NCBI RefSeq assembly: GCF_001591505.1
Contig: NZ_BCVA01000002.1
Span: 235,995-299,994, forward strand
Direction: 5' to 3'
Length of the DNA stretch: 64,000 nucleotides
From: Neobacillus niacini NBRC 15566
GTDB taxonomy: Bacteria > Bacillota > Bacilli > Bacillales > Cytobacillaceae
Shown here: piece after piece, positions 63,722 to 64,000 of the stretch
Numbering within the stretch: position 1 is the stretch's first letter
How the letters are laid out: the number at the start of each line of letters is the position of its first letter
The notes under the pieces: model-generated
Seen by the model: only the letters and a program-made list of their open reading frames with translations
Databases searched by the model: none
Told to the model about the DNA's origin: nothing
Made by a program: the position numbers and the translations under genes

Positions 63722-64000
63722 ATGAAAATAGTAACAATAGCAGAAATTGAACAACAGCTTACTAACATTAAAGATGAGAGCGACCCCTTTTTTATAAAAA
63801 TTCAGCAGGATGAACGTAAAGGGGTTCAACAATTAATACATAGATGGCAAAAGAAAATGGAACAGGAAAGACAGCTGAAAGAAAAGTTCGTTGAAATGAA
63901 GGGCTATGAATTGAAGTGGCGGACCCAAGGCTATAAATATATAGCTGGTGTGGATGAAGTTGGCAGGGGTCCGCTAGCCGGACCAGTTGTGGCAGCCGCC
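63722..64000 (+). CDS. rnhB: Ribonuclease HII (5' part)
   Basis: Cleaves RNA in RNA-DNA hybrids and removes misincorporated ribonucleotides. Ninety-three codons are present and the frame is open at the window edge. The N-terminal substrate-binding extension typical of Bacillus RNase HII ([13 protein letters not shown]... [12 protein letters not shown]) is followed by the start of the catalytic domain, [18 protein letters not shown], which holds the first Asp and Glu of the active site. The start at 63722 follows GGGTGAAG. Confidence 0.95.
   Translation, partial: MKIVTIAEIEQQLTNIKDESDPFFIKIQQDERKGVQQLIHRWQKKMEQERQLKEKFVEMKGYELKWRTQGYKYIAGVDEVGRGPLAGPVVAAA

Overview
This window is a single stretch of low-GC core chromosome from an endospore-forming Bacillaceae (Bacillus sensu lato). 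The evidence is sigG at the left edge, spoVM, ylmC and ylyA, a T-box in front of ileS, PyrR attenuators in the pyr operon, and a gene order (sigG, ylmCDEFGH, divIVA, ileS, ylyA, lspA, rluD, pyr operon, rqcH, yloB ... smc, ftsY, ylxM, ffh, rpsP, khpA, ylqD, rimM, trmD, rplS, rbgA, rnhB) that follows the Bacillus subtilis order I remember. It is not B. subtilis itself: a lepB signal peptidase gene lies between rplS and rbgA, there is no ylmA next to sigG, and two intergenic repeat-like elements are present. I cannot name the genus from sequence alone. A Neobacillus or Cytobacillus type genome would fit. Nearly all genes are on the plus strand. Only rqcH and rpmB are on the minus strand.

Layout. 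1-4.7 kb: end of sigG, then the ylm cell-division cluster (ylmC, ylmD/pgeF, ylmE, sepF, ylmG, ylmH, divIVA). 4.7-9.7 kb: Ile T-box with ileS, then ylyA, lspA and rluD. 9.7-21.6 kb: the complete pyrimidine operon pyrR-pyrP-pyrB-pyrC-pyrAA-pyrAB-pyrK-pyrD-pyrF-pyrE, with three PyrR-dependent attenuators. 21.6-26.2 kb: rqcH (minus strand) and the Ca2+ P-type ATPase yloB. 26.3-41.3 kb: yloC-remA-gmk-rpoZ, coaBC-priA-def-fmt-rsmB-rlmN-prpC-prkC-rsgA-rpe-thiN, then spoVM. 41.4-47.7 kb: rpmB (minus strand), yloU-fakA, sdaAB-sdaAA-recG. 47.7-51.4 kb: the FapR-controlled lipid operon fapR-plsX-fabD-fabG-acpP. 51.5-58.7 kb: rnc-smc-ftsY, then ylxM-ffh. 58.9-64 kb: rpsP-khpA-ylqD-rimM-trmD, rplS, lepB-rbgA and the 5' end of rnhB.

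The genes form tight co-translated units: many neighbours share ATGA overlaps (ylmD/ylmE, pyrC/pyrAA, pyrK/pyrD, pyrF/pyrE, def/fmt, fapR/plsX, fabD/fabG, rimM/trmD). Themes are de novo UMP synthesis, initiation and maturation of translation (ileS, fmt, def, rsmB, rlmN, rsgA, rimM, trmD, rbgA), ribosome rescue (rqcH, ylmH), protein targeting (ffh, ftsY, ylxM, lspA, lepB), phospholipid and fatty-acid synthesis, and chromosome/cell division (smc, sepF, divIVA, priA, recG). No rRNA, tRNA, CRISPR array, insertion sequence or prophage was seen.

I found no convincing new multi-gene system. The least explained parts are non-coding: a 120-base element with nested long-range pairing between ffh and rpsP (58702-58821), and a cluster of five related hairpins between rbgA and rnhB (63332-63519). 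Both look like dispersed repeats or structured RNAs and are the best candidates for something undescribed here.
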